From assembly GCF_016793705.1 (NCBI RefSeq), contig NZ_JAEULO010000052.1, forward strand, positions 90,411 through 154,410: a stretch of DNA of 64,000 bases, in the 5' to 3' direction. Positions 42,705 to 51,500 of the stretch are shown here, piece by piece; position 1 is the first letter of the stretch, and each line of letters starts with the position of its first letter. This stretch comes from Tabrizicola sp. Its GTDB lineage: Bacteria > Pseudomonadota > Alphaproteobacteria > Rhodobacterales > Rhodobacteraceae. The translations under genes were made by a program, and so were the position numbers. The notes below the pieces were generated by a model, which saw only the letters and a program-made list of their open reading frames with translations, was not told the origin of the DNA and made no database searches.

Positions 42705-44312
42705 ATGCATTTCCCCGTCCTGCGCAAGTTGCCCTGCCGCCCGGCGCTTGTGTCATTGTCGCTGGCCCTTGTCCAAAGCCTGGCGCCTGCCGCCCAGGCC
42801 GAGAGCACCTCCTTCACGCAGTCGCTTGCCGCGAGCGCCTCCTCCGATGCGGCGATTGCCGAGTGGTACCGCACGACGGGCTACGACACGCTCTGGACCG
42901 GCGCCGATGACGCGGCGCGGCGCGAGGCGCTTCTGGCGGCGCTGGCGACGGCGCAGGACCATGGGTTGCCGGTCGCGCGCTATGACGTTGCGGCGCTGGT
43001 GCGGGACCTGCGCGCCGCCGAGACCGAGGGCGACAGGGGCCGGGTGGAAGTGGCGATGACGCGGGCCTACCTGGCCTGGGCGCATGACCTGACCTCGGGC
43101 GCGCTGACCCCGAAAGAGGTGGATGCAGGCATCGTCCGCGAGATCAATGTGATCGAGCCGCAGGTGCTGCTGAGCCGGATCGCCAAGGGCGACCCGGAGG
43201 CGGTGCTGGCCTGGCTGGAGCCGAGGTCAGTGCAATACCTGCAACTGATGAAGGCCAAGCTGGGACTGGAAGCGCAGATCGCTGCGGGCGGCTGGGGCGA
43301 GACGGTGCCCGCGGGTTCGGTGCTGCCGGGCGACACCGGCCTCGCGGTCATTGCGCTGCGCGACCGGCTGGTGCGGATGGGATATCTGGCGCCGACGGCG
43401 GTGGCGAGCTACGACCGCGGTCTCCAGGCGGCGGTGACGGCGTTCCAGCTGAACCACGGGCTCACCCCCGACGGTGCGGCGGGCGAGGGCACGGTGGCCG
43501 AGATCAACATCGGCCCGGAAGAGCGGCTGGAATCGGTGATCGTGGCGATGGAGCGGGAACGCTGGATGCACATCGACCGCGAGGCGAAGCATGTCTGGGT
43601 CAACCTGCCGGATTTCCGGGCGAAGATCATCGAGGGCGGCAAGACCATATTCGAGACACGGGTGGTGATCGGGAAGAACGTGCCCGACCAGCGCAGCCCC
43701 GAATTCTCGGACGAGATGGAGCATATGGTGATCAACCCCTCCTGGGGGGTGCCGCGGTCGATCATCGTCAAGGAATACCTGCCGCTTCTGCAACAGAACC
43801 CCAATGCGGTGGGGCATCTTCAGGTGGTGGACGGGCGGGGCCGGGTGGTATCGCGCGGGTCGGTCAACTTTGCCGCCTACAATGCGCGCAACTTCCCCTA
43901 TGCGCTGCGCCAGCCGCCCTCGGACGGCAATGCGCTGGGGAAGGTGAAGTTCATGTTCCCGAACCAGTACAACATCTATCTGCATGATACGCCGTCGAAG
44001 TCGCTCTTCGACAAGGAAGTGCGGGCCTACAGCCACGGCTGCATCCGCGTGGCGGACCCCTTCGACCTGGCGCATGAGCTGCTGTCCTGGCAGACCGACA
44101 ATGCCGAGGCCGAGTTCGAGGCGGCGTTGAAGACGGGGCGCGAGACGACGGTGAAGCTGAAGCAGTCCTTGCCGGTGCACCTGGTCTATTTCACCGCCTA
44201 TCCCGACACGAAGGGACGGATCACCTACCGCCGCGACATCTATGGGCGGGATGCGGCGCTGTGGGAGGCGTTGCGGGCCGCCGGGGTGGAACTGGCGGGC
44301 GTTCAGGGCTAA
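42705..44312 (+). CDS. L,D-transpeptidase, YcbB/LdtD type
   Basis: This 535-residue protein has a signal peptide (VLRKLPCRPALVSLSLALVQSLAPAAQA, residues 4-31), an N-terminal scaffold domain, and a peptidoglycan-binding repeat near 220-260 (GYLAPTAVASYDRGLQAAVTAFQLNHGL). The YkuD catalytic domain follows, with Cys446 in YSHGCIRVADP. It makes 3-3 peptidoglycan crosslinks. ATG 42705 has GAGGGTCGA upstream and puts the signal peptide at the start; ATG 42666 adds 13 residues. lpxD follows 28 nt after. Confidence 0.92.
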   Translation: MHFPVLRKLPCRPALVSLSLALVQSLAPAAQAESTSFTQSLAASASSDAAIAEWYRTTGYDTLWTGADDAARREALLAALATAQDHGLPVARYDVAALVRDLRAAETEGDRGRVEVAMTRAYLAWAHDLTSGALTPKEVDAGIVREINVIEPQVLLSRIAKGDPEAVLAWLEPRSVQYLQLMKAKLGLEAQIAAGGWGETVPAGSVLPGDTGLAVIALRDRLVRMGYLAPTAVASYDRGLQAAVTAFQLNHGLTPDGAAGEGTVAEINIGPEERLESVIVAMERERWMHIDREAKHVWVNLPDFRAKIIEGGKTIFETRVVIGKNVPDQRSPEFSDEMEHMVINPSWGVPRSIIVKEYLPLLQQNPNAVGHLQVVDGRGRVVSRGSVNFAAYNARNFPYALRQPPSDGNALGKVKFMFPNQYNIYLHDTPSKSLFDKEVRAYSHGCIRVADPFDLAHELLSWQTDNAEAEFEAALKTGRETTVKLKQSLPVHLVYFTAYPDTKGRITYRRDIYGRDAALWEALRAAGVELAGVQG

Positions 44313-44340
44313 ATCTGGGGCGCAAGCTGCCGGGGGAGCC

Positions 44341-45411
44341 ATGGGCCACAGGATCGGGGATATCGCGAAGGCCTTGGGGGCCGAGGCCGAGGGCGATCTG
44401 GACCTTGTGGTGACGGGCGCCTCGGAGCCGCAGGCGGCGGGGCCGGACCAGCTGGCGCTGGCGATGGACCCGCGCTACGCCGATGGGATCGGCAAGGGCC
44501 GGGCGCGGGCGGCGGTGGTCTGGCCGGGGGCGGACTGGCGGGCGATGGGCCTCATGGCCGCGATCTTCGCGCCGCGCGGGCGGCTGGCAATGGCGGGGCT
44601 GACGCGGCTGATGGACCCTGGGCCTGCGATCGCGCCCGGCGTGCATCCGATGGCGGTGGTGGACCCGACGGCGCAACTCGGGCAGGGTGCGGCGGTCGGC
44701 CCCTTCGTGGTGATCGGGGCGGGGGCGGTGGTCGGGCCGGGCGCTCGGATCGCTTCGCATGTTTCGATCGGGGAAGGCGCGCGGATCGGGTCCGGAGCGC
44801 TGATCCTGCAAGGCGCGCGGATCGGCGCACGCGTGACCATCGGCGACCGCTTCATCTGCCAGCCGGGCGCGGTGATCGGGGCGGACGGGTTTTCCTTCGT
44901 CACGCCAGAGAAATCGGGCGTCGAGGAGATCCGCGAGACGCTGGGATCGCGTGCGGAAATCCGCGACCAGACCTGGACGCGCATACATTCTCTTGGGGCC
45001 GTAACCATTGGGGATGACGTCGAAATCGGCGCGAACGCCTGCATCGACCGGGGCACGATCCGCGATACGGTGATCGGGTCGGGGACCAAACTCGACAACC
45101 TTGTCCACATCGGCCACAACGTCCAGGTCGGGCGTGACTGCCTGTTGTGCGGGCAGGTTGGCGTGGCCGGGTCGGCCCGGATCGGCGACCGGGTGGTGCT
45201 GGCGGGGCAGGTGGGCGTGAACGACAATATCTTCGTCGGCGATGACGTGATCGCCGGGGGCGCGACGAAGATATTCACCAATGCACCGGCGGGCCGGGTG
45301 CTGCTGGGCTATCCGGCAGTGAAGATGGAGACGCATGTGGAAATCCAGAAGGCACTGCGTCGCCTGCCGCGGCTGGCGGGGCGGGTGACGGCGCTGGAGA
45401 AGGGCGACTAG
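44341..45411 (+). CDS. lpxD: UDP-3-O-acylglucosamine N-acyltransferase-like protein
   Basis: This 356-residue protein has a left-handed beta-helix of hexapeptide repeats (residues 100-330) and the catalytic His259 in NLVHIGHNVQVGRD. IGADGFSFVTPEKSG and GANACIDRGTIRDT precede it. LpxD adds the N-linked hydroxyacyl chain in lipid A synthesis. It is followed with no gap by an ACP and a ketoacyl synthase. lpxA, lpxB and fabZ are not in the window, so this may be a second, specialised copy. Confidence 0.92.
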   Translation: MGHRIGDIAKALGAEAEGDLDLVVTGASEPQAAGPDQLALAMDPRYADGIGKGRARAAVVWPGADWRAMGLMAAIFAPRGRLAMAGLTRLMDPGPAIAPGVHPMAVVDPTAQLGQGAAVGPFVVIGAGAVVGPGARIASHVSIGEGARIGSGALILQGARIGARVTIGDRFICQPGAVIGADGFSFVTPEKSGVEEIRETLGSRAEIRDQTWTRIHSLGAVTIGDDVEIGANACIDRGTIRDTVIGSGTKLDNLVHIGHNVQVGRDCLLCGQVGVAGSARIGDRVVLAGQVGVNDNIFVGDDVIAGGATKIFTNAPAGRVLLGYPAVKMETHVEIQKALRRLPRLAGRVTALEKGD

Positions 45412-45678
45412 GTGGAGCGGGCGGAGATCGAGGCGGCGGTGATCGCGATCCTGGCGAAGCAGTTGCTGCTTCCGCCGGGCGAGATTTCACCGGACGCGCG
45501 GATCGACGAGCTGGGGCTCGATTCGCTGGGCAAGGTCGAGGCGATCTTCGCGATGGAGGAACGCTTTGGCATCCATGTCCCGTTCAACGCCAATGCACCG
45601 GACCAGCCGGAGTTCGATTTCTCGACCGTGGGCGGCGTGGTGCGGGACGTCGAGGCTCTGATCGCGCACAAGGGATGA
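45412..45678 (+). CDS. Specialised acyl carrier protein
   Basis: This 88-residue protein starts at GTG right after the lpxD stop. The phosphopantetheine site is Ser38 in ELGLDSLGKVEAIFAMEERF. Its loop NANAPDQPEFDFSTVGG is longer than in AcpP. Setting between lpxD and a ketoacyl synthase suggests it carries an acyl chain for lipid A or another surface lipid, like AcpXL of rhizobia, though that identity is not shown. Confidence 0.88.
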   Translation: MERAEIEAAVIAILAKQLLLPPGEISPDARIDELGLDSLGKVEAIFAMEERFGIHVPFNANAPDQPEFDFSTVGGVVRDVEALIAHKG

Positions 45679-46871
45679 GACGGGTCGTCATCACCGGCAT
45701 CGGCACGGTGAATGCCCTGGCGCAGGACGTGCCGGGCACCTTCGCGGCCTTTCGCGCGGGGCGTTGCGGGATCGGGCCGCTGACCTTCCGCGATGCGGAG
45801 CGGTTGAGCATCCGCATCGGCGCCGAACTGCGGAACTGGCGTCCGGAGGCCAGTTTCTCGGCGAAGGACTTGCCGCTTTACGACCGGGTGACGCAATATG
45901 CGCTGGTCGCCGGAGCCGAGGCGGTGGCGATGGCCGGGCTGCCCATGGGGCTGGGGCCGCGCGGGGGCGTGATCCTGGGCACGGCGGCGGGCGGCATCCA
46001 GACCTGGGAGGAAAGCTATCGCGCGGTCTTCGCCGAAGGCCGGAGCCGCGTCTCGCCGCTGGTGGTGCCGCGGCTGATGCTGAATGCCCCGGCCTCGCAT
46101 CTGTCGATCCGCCATGGGCTGACCGGGCCGGTGCTGGCGGTCTCTTCCGCCTGCGCCAGCGCCAATCATGCGATGGGTCTGGCCTTGCAGCAGATCCGGG
46201 CCGGGGCGGCGGATGTGATGCTAACCGGGGGCGCCGAGGCGATGCTGTGCTTCGGCGGGGTGAAGGCCTGGGAGGGGTTGCGGGTGCTGGCGCCGGATGC
46301 CTGTCGGCCCTTCAGTCTGGGCCGCAGGGGCATGGTGATCGGCGACGGGGCCGGGGTGCTGGTCTTCGAGGCGGAAGAGCACGCAAGGGCGCGGGGGGCC
46401 GTGCCGCTGGCCGAGGTCGCGGGTTTCGGGATGACGGCGGACGCGGCGGATATCGTCGCGCCGAACGTGGCGGGGGCGGCGCGCGCGATGCGGGCGGCGC
46501 TGCGCGATGCCGGGATGGCGCCGCAGGACCTGGGCTATATCAACGCGCATGGTACGGGCACGCTGGCCAACGACCGGGCGGAAAGTGCTGCGATCCTGGA
46601 GGTTTGCGGCGTGGCGCCGCCGCCGGTATCGTCGACCAAGGCGATGCATGGCCATGCCATCGGGGCGACCGGCGCGCTGGAGGCCATCGCCTGCGTGCAG
46701 GCCCTGCGCGAGGGTCTCTTGCCGCCGACGCTGGGATTCGAGGCTGCCGATCCCGACTGCCCGCTGGATATCGTGGCACTTCACGCGCGGCCGGCGCGGG
46801 TGGAGGCGGCGCTGTCGAACGCCTTCGCCTTCGGCGGGCTGAACGCGGTGCTGGCGTTCCGCCGGGCCTGA
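45675..46871 (+). CDS. Beta-ketoacyl-ACP synthase (FabF-like)
   Basis: This 398-residue thiolase-fold enzyme has the Cys-His-His triad: Cys160 in AVSSACASANHAMG, His in INAHGTGTLANDRAES (near 293) and His in AMHGHAIGATGALEA (near 330). It overlaps the ACP by 4 nt. The sequence is diverged from housekeeping FabF, so it probably elongates a dedicated chain on the neighbouring ACP. A strong terminator follows. Confidence 0.92.
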   Translation: MRRVVITGIGTVNALAQDVPGTFAAFRAGRCGIGPLTFRDAERLSIRIGAELRNWRPEASFSAKDLPLYDRVTQYALVAGAEAVAMAGLPMGLGPRGGVILGTAAGGIQTWEESYRAVFAEGRSRVSPLVVPRLMLNAPASHLSIRHGLTGPVLAVSSACASANHAMGLALQQIRAGAADVMLTGGAEAMLCFGGVKAWEGLRVLAPDACRPFSLGRRGMVIGDGAGVLVFEAEEHARARGAVPLAEVAGFGMTADAADIVAPNVAGAARAMRAALRDAGMAPQDLGYINAHGTGTLANDRAESAAILEVCGVAPPPVSSTKAMHGHAIGATGALEAIACVQALREGLLPPTLGFEAADPDCPLDIVALHARPARVEAALSNAFAFGGLNAVLAFRRA

Positions 46872-46877
46872 ACGAAA

Positions 46878-46910
46878 CGGGCCGGCCCTTGCGGACCGGC
46901 CCGTGTTGTT
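46878..46910 (+). terminator. Terminator of the lpxD-acp-synthase run
   Basis: CGGGCCGG / CCGGCCCG (8-bp stem, 10-nt loop) followed by TGTTGTT, starting 6 nt after the stop. On the other strand it is followed by TTTCGTT, so it may also end the convergent ialB transcript. Confidence 0.75.
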
Positions 46911-46926
46911 CCGGGGGAAGCCGCGC

Positions 46927-47610
46927 TCAGGGAGCGGCGGGGGCGGCTGTACCCGCTGCCGCTGCGGCGGCATCGGCCTTGTCGTTCGCGGCGGCCACCG
47001 CGTCATACCCGGCGGTGAAGCCCTTGAGCGACAGGGCCAGCTCGACCTTTTCCTCGGGCGCGACGAAGGGAACGATGGTTATCACTGCATTGCCGCCCGA
47101 TTTCAGGGCTGTGACCTCTTCGGCGGTAAAGCCGATGCGGGCGACGCAGCCGATCCCGGTGCAGAAGGTGAAGGGATAGACCTTGCCCTTGCCGCCGTCG
47201 ATCTGCAAGGTCATGCCCGCAGGCAGCAGGGTCTCCAGTGGCGCGACGAAGGTAGCGCCGGCGACCGCCGGCCCCTGCGACCCTTTCGGCAGGTTGAACA
47301 TCGTGAACTCGGCGACCGAGCCACCATCCTTGTCCTTGAGGAGAAGGTAGAGCTGACAGGGATCGACGCCGGATTCGGTGTGGACGCATTTCTGTTCCCA
47401 GGCCTCGAAGCTGGCGGCGGTGTAGCTGCTGCCCGGACCATCGGCGGGGGCACCCACTTCCTGGCCCGTGGGATATTCGGTGTTGGTGGAGGCCGCATCA
47501 GCTGCCGGGGCCGCTTCCTCGGTTGCGGGGGCTTCCCCGGTCTCCTGCGCCATGACGGGCGCGGAGAGTGCGAGGATCAGGGCAAGCGCGGTGCTCGTGG
47601 TCTTTGCCAT
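46927..47610 (-). CDS. Invasion-associated locus B (IalB) family periplasmic protein
   Basis: This 227-residue protein has a signal peptide (MAKTTSTALALILALSAPVMAQ). An Ala/Glu-rich linker follows, then the IalB domain with four cysteines (KCVHTESGVDPCQLYL and FTFCTGIGCVARIGF) and PFVAPEEKVELALSLKGFTAGYDAV. The C-terminal tail is Ala-rich. The family is widespread in non-pathogenic alphaproteobacteria, and its role is unclear. ATG 47610 puts the signal peptide at the start. Two reverse-strand terminators lie upstream, so other RNAs precede it. Confidence 0.88.
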   Translation of the reverse strand: MAKTTSTALALILALSAPVMAQETGEAPATEEAAPAADAASTNTEYPTGQEVGAPADGPGSSYTAASFEAWEQKCVHTESGVDPCQLYLLLKDKDGGSVAEFTMFNLPKGSQGPAVAGATFVAPLETLLPAGMTLQIDGGKGKVYPFTFCTGIGCVARIGFTAEEVTALKSGGNAVITIVPFVAPEEKVELALSLKGFTAGYDAVAAANDKADAAAAAAGTAAPAAP

Positions 47611-47726
47611 TTCGACATTTCCTTTGGTCGGTCGATTGTCTGGCGGGTCTCTAGCACGGGGCTTGGCGCAAGTCAGGTGAGAAAAACGTGTCTGGCAGGC
47701 TTCTGCCCGGGGACGGCAGCGCAATG

Positions 47727-47797
47727 AAAAAGGGCCGGTAGCACCGGCCCTTTTCGCATCTTGTTTTTGCTCCCTGTCGGACTGGCCGACTTCATGG
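47727..47797 (-). ncRNA. Candidate small RNA 2 upstream of ialB
   Basis: On the reverse strand a promoter-like TTGACG (47832-47827), 17 nt, TAGCGT (47809-47804) would start a transcript near 47797. It ends at a strong hairpin (GGGCCGGT-GCT-ACCGGCCC, 47750-47732) followed by five T. The RNA of about 70 nt has no ribosome site with an open frame. It contains GACAGGGAG (47778-47770), which is complementary to candidate RNA 1. The hairpin also has four T on the forward side, so it could end forward transcripts. Confidence 0.35.
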
Positions 47798-47857
47798 GTT
47801 GGGACGCTACGGTGGAAACTACGGCCCGTCAACGGGTTCTTTTGCGGAACAAGGCAG

Positions 47858-47975
47858 AAAAAAACCGCGCCTTTTCAAGGGCGCGGCCAGTTGACAGGGA
47901 GGAAGTCACCGCCAGACCCGCGAGAGTGCCGGGTCTGGCCTCTTGAGTCTGGCAGAATGAAGTTAACACTGTATG
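47858..47975 (-). ncRNA. Candidate small RNA 1 with anti-Shine-Dalgarno motif
   Basis: On the reverse strand there is a perfect 10-bp hairpin (GCCAGACCCG / CGGGTCTGGC, 9-nt loop, 47939-47911). An unpaired stretch containing CTTCCTCCCTGTC (about 47906-47893) follows. A rho-independent terminator (CCGCGCC / GGCGCGG, then seven T, 47886-47858) closes it. Hairpin, CCTCCC, terminator is the usual plan of anti-SD regulatory RNAs in alphaproteobacteria. No gene ends here, so the terminator needs a transcript that begins in this gap. The 5' end is a guess; no clear promoter was found. Confidence 0.5.
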
Positions 47976-48042
47976 TTTGATCCGTTCGGTGGCGGGAGAT
48001 GGGCAGCGCGGGCGGCTCAACCCAGGGTTATGAGAGGCCAAG

Positions 48043-49599
48043 GTGACGGAACAGGCGACAGCGGCGGACAGCATTTTCGTGGGCGGCGGCGGCGAGGGTT
48101 ATGGGCTGCCGCAGCGGCTTTTACTGAAGTACGGCAATCGGCACGGGCTGATCGCGGGGGCGACGGGCACCGGCAAGACGGTGACATTGCAGGTGCTGGC
48201 CGAGGGCTTCTCGGCCTCGGGTGTGCCGGTGTTCATGGCCGACGTGAAGGGCGATCTGGCAGGGATCGCGGCTTCGGGGTCGGCGGAGGGCAAGCTGCAC
48301 GAAGCCTTCGCCAAGCGATCGGCGCAGATCGGGTTCGACCTGCAGTACCGGGCCTTTCCGGTGATCTTCTGGGACCTGTTCGGTGAGAAGGGCCATCCGG
48401 TGCGGGCGACGGTGGCGGAGATGGGGCCACTTCTGCTGTCGCGGCTGCTGGAACTGTCCGAGCCGCAGGAGGGCGTGCTGAACGTGGCCTTCCGGCTGTC
48501 CGACGAGGAGGCGTTGCCGCTGCTCGACCTGAAGGATTTGCAGGCGCTCTTGACCTTCGTGGCCGAGAATGCCGAGGCGATTTCGGCGCGCTATGGGCTG
48601 GTGTCGAAGGAATCGGTCGGGGCGATCCAGCGGCGGCTTCTGGTGCTGGAGAACGAGGGCGGCGGGGGCCTCTTCGGCGAACCGGCGCTGGACCTCATGG
48701 ATTTGATGACGGTCGATGCCTCCGGCGCGGGGCGGATCAGCATCCTGGCGGCGGACAAGCTGATGAACTCGCCGCGGCTTTATGCGACCTTCCTCTTGTG
48801 GCTGCTGTCCGAGCTTTTCGAGACGCTGCCCGAGGTGGGCGACCCGGACAAGCCGAAGCTGGTGTTCTTCTTCGACGAGGCGCATCTGCTGTTTACGGAC
48901 GCCCCGAAGGCCCTGATCTCCAAGGTGGAACAGGTGGCGCGGCTGATCCGGTCGAAGGGGGTGGGGGTCTATTTCATCACCCAGAACCCGGCGGATGTGC
49001 CGGACACGATCCTGGGACAGCTGGGCAACCGGGTGCAGCACGCGCTGCGGGCCTTCACGGCGAAGGACCAGAAGGACCTGGCGAAGGCGGCCGAGACCTA
49101 CCGGCCGAACCCGCGCTTCAAGATCGACGAGGCGATCCGCGATGTGGGGACCGGGGAGGCGGTGACGTCGCTTCTGGAGGCGAAGGGCGTGCCGGGGGTG
49201 GCGGAGCGCACGCTGGTGCGGCCGCCCTCCAGCCAGCTGGGGCCGCTGGATGCGGCAGCACGGGCGGCGGTGATGGCGGGGTCTCCGGTCAAGGGCAAGT
49301 ACGACCAGCCGCTCGACCGGGAAAGCGCCTTCGAGAAGCTGCGGGCGCGGGCCGATGCCGCGGCGAAGGATGCGGCAGAGCTGGAAGAGCGCCAGGCCGA
49401 GGAGAAGCGCGAGTTTGAACGGGCCCGGCGCTACGATGCCGACGGTTATGGCGCGGACAAGCCGAAGCGGACGAGTTCCTCCAGCCGGTCGGATTCCATC
49501 GGCACGGCCTTTGCGAAAAGCTTTGCCCGGCAGTTGGGGACCAAGTCGGGTCAGGCGCTGGTGCGCGGCATTCTGGGCTCGATCTTCGGGAAAAGATGA
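48043..49599 (+). CDS. HerA-like ATPase (DUF853)
   Basis: This 518-residue protein starts at GTG. Walker A GATGTGKT is at residues 39-46 and Walker B is in [13 protein letters not shown] (near 270). [34 protein letters not shown] is the DUF853 signature. A long Lys/Glu-rich C-terminal helix and Ser-rich segment end the protein. HerA-type ATPases move DNA or proteins as hexamers; the role of this chromosomal form is unknown. No NurA or antiphage partner is adjacent. Confidence 0.9.
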   Translation: MTEQATAADSIFVGGGGEGYGLPQRLLLKYGNRHGLIAGATGTGKTVTLQVLAEGFSASGVPVFMADVKGDLAGIAASGSAEGKLHEAFAKRSAQIGFDLQYRAFPVIFWDLFGEKGHPVRATVAEMGPLLLSRLLELSEPQEGVLNVAFRLSDEEALPLLDLKDLQALLTFVAENAEAISARYGLVSKESVGAIQRRLLVLENEGGGGLFGEPALDLMDLMTVDASGAGRISILAADKLMNSPRLYATFLLWLLSELFETLPEVGDPDKPKLVFFFDEAHLLFTDAPKALISKVEQVARLIRSKGVGVYFITQNPADVPDTILGQLGNRVQHALRAFTAKDQKDLAKAAETYRPNPRFKIDEAIRDVGTGEAVTSLLEAKGVPGVAERTLVRPPSSQLGPLDAAARAAVMAGSPVKGKYDQPLDRESAFEKLRARADAAAKDAAELEERQAEEKREFERARRYDADGYGADKPKRTSSSSRSDSIGTAFAKSFARQLGTKSGQALVRGILGSIFGKR

Positions 49600-49661
49600 C
49601 CTCAGGGCGTTGAGAAGTGATCCGTAATCGTCATAGTTAGCGCAAACGCGAGGAGGCAGCG

Positions 49662-50345
49662 ATGAAACGGTCACGCATCAACGACATCATGCGCGCGGCA
49701 GATGACCTGATCCGCCATCACGGCTTTGTGCTGCCGCCTTTTGCCAGCTGGTCGCCGGAGGCGTTCAAGGCGCGGAAGGATGCCAGCGCGATCATCGAGG
49801 CGCGCTGCGGCTGGGACATCACCGACTATGGCCAGGGCCGGTTCGACGAGATGGGGCTGTTTCTTTTCACCCTGCGCAACGGACGGCTGGCCGATCTGCA
49901 ACGCGGCGGGGGCATGTGCTATGCCGAGAAGCTGCTGATCTCGCGCCAGGACCAGCTGTCGCCGATGCACACCCATGTCATCAAGGCCGAGGACATCATC
50001 AACCGGGGCGGTGCGACGCTGGTGGTGGAGCTTTACGGGTCGGACGACCGGGGCGCCTTTGCGGCGGACAAGGGTGGCATGGTGCGCTGCGACGGGATCG
50101 AAACGCCCTACGGGCCGGGGACGAAGCTGCGGCTTGCACCGGGGGAAAGCGTGACGCTGATGCCCGGTGACTGGCATGCCTTCTGGGGCGAGGGAGGCGA
50201 TGTGCTGATCGGCGAGGTGTCGACCGTGAACGACGACCTGACTGACAATATTTTCCGCGAACCCATCGGCCGCTTTGCCGAGATCGACGAGGACGAGGCG
50301 CCCTGGCACCTTCTGGTCAGCGACTATGACCGCTGGCTGAAGTGA
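49662..50345 (+). CDS. D-lyxose ketol-isomerase
   Basis: This 227-residue cupin-fold enzyme has metal ligands His103, His105 and Glu110 in MHTHVIKAEDIINRGG, and a fourth His in MPGDWHAFWGE. It turns D-lyxose into D-xylulose and D-mannose into D-fructose. No sugar transporter or kinase is adjacent, so it is an isolated gene. A good GAGGAGGCAGCG site precedes the ATG and a strong terminator follows. Confidence 0.92.
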   Translation: MKRSRINDIMRAADDLIRHHGFVLPPFASWSPEAFKARKDASAIIEARCGWDITDYGQGRFDEMGLFLFTLRNGRLADLQRGGGMCYAEKLLISRQDQLSPMHTHVIKAEDIINRGGATLVVELYGSDDRGAFAADKGGMVRCDGIETPYGPGTKLRLAPGESVTLMPGDWHAFWGEGGDVLIGEVSTVNDDLTDNIFREPIGRFAEIDEDEAPWHLLVSDYDRWLK

Positions 50346-50360
50346 CGGTCCCGGAATGAC

Positions 50361-50394
50361 AGAAGGGGCGCCGCCGGGCGCCCCTTCTGCTTTT
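50361..50394. terminator. Strong two-way terminator between the lyxose isomerase and L,D-transpeptidase genes
   Basis: AGAAGGGGCGCC / GGCGCCCCTTCT forms a perfect 12-bp stem with a 4-nt loop, followed by GCTTTTCC on the forward strand. The reverse side has no comparable T-run (TGTCATTCC), so forward termination is the better supported. Confidence 0.75.
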
Positions 50395-50406
50395 CCGTGG
50401 GCCGGA

Positions 50407-51351
50407 TCAGTTCCCTGGCGGGCAGACGCCGTTCACCAGCGCGACCTTGCAGGCCGGCGCGGTGGCAGCGGGCTCAGCCGCAGGGGCCGTGGTGGTGGCC
50501 GCCGGAGCCGGGCTCGCCGGAGCGACGGCGGGGGTCACCACGGGCGCGCCGGTGGTGATCGCGGGCGGCGGCAGGACCTTCAGCGCAGGCACGGCACCGG
50601 CGGGGACCACCACCTCGGCCTTCGGCTTGGCGGCGACCTTCGGCGCAACGGGTGCCGGGATATGCAGGCCCTTCGGCATCTCGCCGGAGGCGGTCAGCAC
50701 GATGACCTTCTCGCCGCCCTTGACCCGGCTGTAAAGGTCCAGCACGTCCTGGTTGATCATGCGGATACAGCCGGACGAGGCGTTGCGGCCAATCGACTGC
50801 CATTCTGGCGTGCCGTGGATCCGGTAGCCATAGTCGCGCCCGCCGGAGGTCAGGTAGATGGCGCGGGCGCCGAGCGGGTTGGTCGGGCCGCCCGGCTGGC
50901 CGACTTCGTCGAACTTCGCCAGCTCGGGCTTGCGGGCGATCATTTCCTTCGGCGGAATCCAGCGGGGCCAGGGTTTCTTCTCGGCCACGATGGCCTCGCC
51001 CGACCATTCGAAGCCGGACTTGCCGACCGCGATGCCGTAGCGGATCGCCTTGTTCTTGCCGAGCACATAGTAGAGCAGCTTGGTCTTCGGGTTGATGATG
51101 ATGGTGCCGGGGGCCTGATCGGTCTCATAGGCGACGACCTGACGCCGATAGGCTTCCGGGATCTTCTCGACCGGCAGCGCAGGAATTGCGATTCCGGCGT
51201 CCATCGTGGCGACATAGACATTCTCGCCCGATTTGGGCAGCGGCTGGGTCGAGGCGGTGGGACCGGCGGCCGGATCGACGCAGGCGGCAAGGAGCGCTGC
51301 GGCGAGGAGGGCGGGGCTCAGGCGGAGAAAGCGACGGGAAGTCTGAAGCAT
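50407..51351 (-). CDS. Lipoprotein L,D-transpeptidase (YkuD/ErfK type)
   Basis: This 314-residue protein has a signal with lipobox LAAC (Cys24). The YkuD domain has His179 in YRIHGTPEWQSIGRNASSGCIRM and Cys195. A C-terminal extension of about 90 residues rich in Pro, Ala and Thr ends in a short CKVALVNGVCPPGN with two cysteines. It crosslinks peptidoglycan or attaches proteins to it. ATG 51351 is preferred because it begins a normal signal; an in-frame GTG at 51363 would add four residues. Confidence 0.9.
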   Translation of the reverse strand: MLQTSRRFLRLSPALLAAALLAACVDPAAGPTASTQPLPKSGENVYVATMDAGIAIPALPVEKIPEAYRRQVVAYETDQAPGTIIINPKTKLLYYVLGKNKAIRYGIAVGKSGFEWSGEAIVAEKKPWPRWIPPKEMIARKPELAKFDEVGQPGGPTNPLGARAIYLTSGGRDYGYRIHGTPEWQSIGRNASSGCIRMINQDVLDLYSRVKGGEKVIVLTASGEMPKGLHIPAPVAPKVAAKPKAEVVVPAGAVPALKVLPPPAITTGAPVVTPAVAPASPAPAATTTAPAAEPAATAPACKVALVNGVCPPGN

Positions 51352-51500
51352 AAAATCATCCACACTTTTTCGACCCGCCGACAGGATGGCGCAGGCCCAT
51401 TGCCGCGCACGCTAGACGAGTGCGCCGGGCAGGTCAAACCGTGCACGGTTTTGAATGCGATCACGGGGCCGTGAAAATGGCTGATTTCCAAGGCATAGTT

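Noticed and set aside
47727-47975. 6S RNA or SRP RNA in the ialB-HerA gap
   Set aside because: The GGAAGGAAGCAG-type SRP loop is absent, and the long closing stem with a central bubble expected for 6S RNA is not convincing.
48043-49599. HerA-NurA type antiphage system
   Set aside because: The HerA-like ATPase is the DUF853 housekeeping type, and no nuclease, Sir2 or other defence gene is next to it.
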